From positions 1-5,828 of the forward strand of contig JAFDDW010000301.1 in the NCBI GenBank assembly GCA_019310665.1: a DNA stretch of 5,828 nt, given 5' to 3'. The translations under genes were made by a program, and so were the position numbers. Positions 4,688 to 5,828 of this stretch are shown here, piece by piece (position 1 is the stretch's first letter; every line of letters begins with the position of its first letter). Source of the stretch: Deltaproteobacteria bacterium. GTDB taxonomy: Bacteria > Desulfobacterota > Desulfobacteria > Desulfobacterales > JAFDCJ01. The notes beneath the pieces are model-generated. The model was not told the DNA's origin, did no database searches, and was given only the letters and a program-made list of their open reading frames with translations.

Positions 4688-5191
4688 ATGAACACCCTTG
4701 TGCGACTGATTGAAAAATTGAGCGATTGGATGGCCAGGATATCCGGCGTGATGCTGGGGTTGATGACCCTATTGATCCTGGTTGAGATCTTTCTATGGAA
4801 TATCTTTCAAAAGACGACCCTTATCGCCGATGAATATTGTGCTTACGGCCTGGCCGCTATTATTTTTCTGGGTGCCGGCTATTGCCTCAAGGAGAAAGGG
4901 CACATCCGGATTACCTTAGTGCTGGGCTTTCTGCCGGAAAAACTATCAAGGACAATCACCTTTGCGGCCACCGGCGTCACCACTGCTTTTATGGGGTATC
5001 TATGGTGGTATCTGTTTAAAATGGTGCGGTCTGCTGTACGTTACAACTCCACGTCGGGGACCCTGACCAATACGCCCCTGTGGATCCCGCAGACACTGAT
5101 GCTCATCGGTGCGGCCTGCTTTTTTATTCAGCTGGTCGCAGTGACCATTAGAACCTATCAGGCCATCGGGACCGGTGAGGAGGTGGTGTAA
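4688..5191 (+). CDS. dctQ: TRAP transporter small membrane subunit (DctQ family)
   Basis: This is the small inner-membrane subunit that pairs with DctM to form the TRAP translocator. It has 167 residues, normal for the family, with four hydrophobic segments at about 17-40, 47-67, 88-110 and 130-155. Family hallmarks are visible: VEIFLWNIF in helix 1, then ADEYCAYGLAAIIFLGAGYC and KEKGHIRITLV, where the charged loop follows helix 2, and TPLWIPQTLMLIG before helix 4. The start ATG has GGTGA 7 nt upstream. Its TAA stop overlaps the ATG of dctM (TAATG), which implies translational coupling. A long repeat-bearing gap and a hairpin separate it from dctP, so it may depend on reduced read-through or its own undetected promoter. 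The substrate is set mainly by DctP and cannot be named. Confidence 0.92.
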   Translation: MNTLVRLIEKLSDWMARISGVMLGLMTLLILVEIFLWNIFQKTTLIADEYCAYGLAAIIFLGAGYCLKEKGHIRITLVLGFLPEKLSRTITFAATGVTTAFMGYLWWYLFKMVRSAVRYNSTSGTLTNTPLWIPQTLMLIGAACFFIQLVAVTIRTYQAIGTGEEVV

Positions 5192-5828
5192 TGGATGCAA
5201 ACCTGACGATGGCCCTCGTGGTGTTCGGAGTTCTTTTTCTGACACTTGCTGCCGGTATCTGGGTCGGATTTTCCCTTTTCATTGTCGGTTTTGTGGGCAT
5301 GGTGTTATTCAGTAGCCTGCCGGCCGGCAACAACATGGCCTCATCGCTGTGGGCAACCGTGGAAAAATGGGAATATGTGGCCCTGCCGCTGTTTATCCTC
5401 ATGGGTGAAATCCTGTATCGATCGGGCATTTCCGAAAAGCTCTTTAAGTCTCTGGTGCCCTGGCTTTATCGCCTCCCCGGCGGGTTGCTGCTCATGAACA
5501 TCGTTTCCTGTACGCTGTTTGCGGCGGTGTCCGGTTCCAGCGCCGCCACAACCGCCACCGTCGGAAGGATTACCCTGGCCGAGTTTGACAAGCTGGGCTA
5601 TGATAAGCGCCTGGCAATGGGGTCCCTTGCCGGTGCCGGTACCCTGGGGTTTCTCATCCCGCCATCGCTGATCATGATCGTTTATGCCATTCTGGCTGAA
5701 GTGTCCATCGGCAAGATGTTCATGGCCGGCGTCCTCCCGGGGTTGCTCCTGGCGGGAATTTACTCGAGCTATATCATCTATCGCGGGATTCGTGATCCTT
5801 CTATTGCGCCCCAGACCCAGGAAAGCTA
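5191..5828 (+). CDS. dctM: TRAP transporter large membrane subunit (DctM family), N-terminal half
   Basis: This is the large transport subunit, which carries solute across the inner membrane using an ion gradient. The frame starts at the ATG overlapping the dctQ stop and is open to the right edge, giving 212 residues of the roughly 430 usual in the family. After MDANLTMALVVFGVLF the chain is almost continuously hydrophobic. Hallmarks are LPLFILMGEIL (65-75), AAVSGSSAATTATVG (111-125) and GSLAGAGTLGFLIPPS (144-159), the last being the most conserved DctM signature. These motifs sit at the expected places for an intact N-terminal half, with no frameshift. The gene is cut only by the window edge. 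It should act together with the DctP and DctQ proteins encoded upstream. Confidence 0.93.
   Translation, partial: MDANLTMALVVFGVLFLTLAAGIWVGFSLFIVGFVGMVLFSSLPAGNNMASSLWATVEKWEYVALPLFILMGEILYRSGISEKLFKSLVPWLYRLPGGLLLMNIVSCTLFAAVSGSSAATTATVGRITLAEFDKLGYDKRLAMGSLAGAGTLGFLIPPSLIMIVYAILAEVSIGKMFMAGVLPGLLLAGIYSSYIIYRGIRDPSIAPQTQES

Overview
The window looks like the chromosome of a Gram-negative bacterium. The evidence is a periplasmic L,D-transpeptidase of the LdtD/YcbB type and a complete TRAP transporter set (periplasmic binding protein, small and large membrane subunits). The AT-rich gaps, carrying arrays of a 9-bp GCCTAAA-type repeat, and the overall gene content recall sulfate-reducing Desulfobacterota. 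That placement is an impression from pattern memory, not a demonstrated assignment.

Layout. Positions 1-376 hold the C-terminal end of an L,D-transpeptidase gene on the + strand. A creatininase-family amidohydrolase gene follows after 16 nt (393-1178, TTG start). The gap at 1179-1485 is almost entirely one inserted element: about 273 bp, built as a long imperfect palindrome and flanked by a perfect 10-bp direct repeat (AATAATTTTT). It has the structure of a MITE. Next, on the - strand, come a biotin carboxylase gene (1486-2869) and, upstream of it, a very small biotin carboxyl carrier protein (BCCP) gene (2882-3130). The biotin carboxylase is broken as read: a perfect 37-bp tandem duplication at 1739-1813 shifts the frame, and removing one copy restores a canonical 448-residue protein. 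A compact divergent control region (about 3131-3271) with a 9+9 bp inverted repeat separates BCCP from the + strand TRAP genes. These are dctP (3272-4261), a 426-bp gap with a strong hairpin and two facing arrays of the 9-bp repeat, dctQ (4688-5191), and dctM (5191 to the window edge, overlapping the dctQ stop).

How the genes may work together. DctP, DctQ and DctM form a sodium- or proton-coupled uptake system for an organic acid or similar solute. The BCCP/biotin carboxylase pair would make carboxybiotin, but no carboxyltransferase is present in the window, so its acceptor is unknown. The creatininase-family enzyme could hydrolyse a cyclic or linear amide. Shared control of the divergent BCCP-accC and TRAP genes is plausible from the common promoter region. 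A joint pathway with the creatininase is only a hypothesis.

The strongest unusual signals are the 37-bp frameshifting duplication in accC and the MITE-like palindrome with its target-site duplication. The palindrome also carries an 11-nt exact complement of the 16S rRNA 3' tail.
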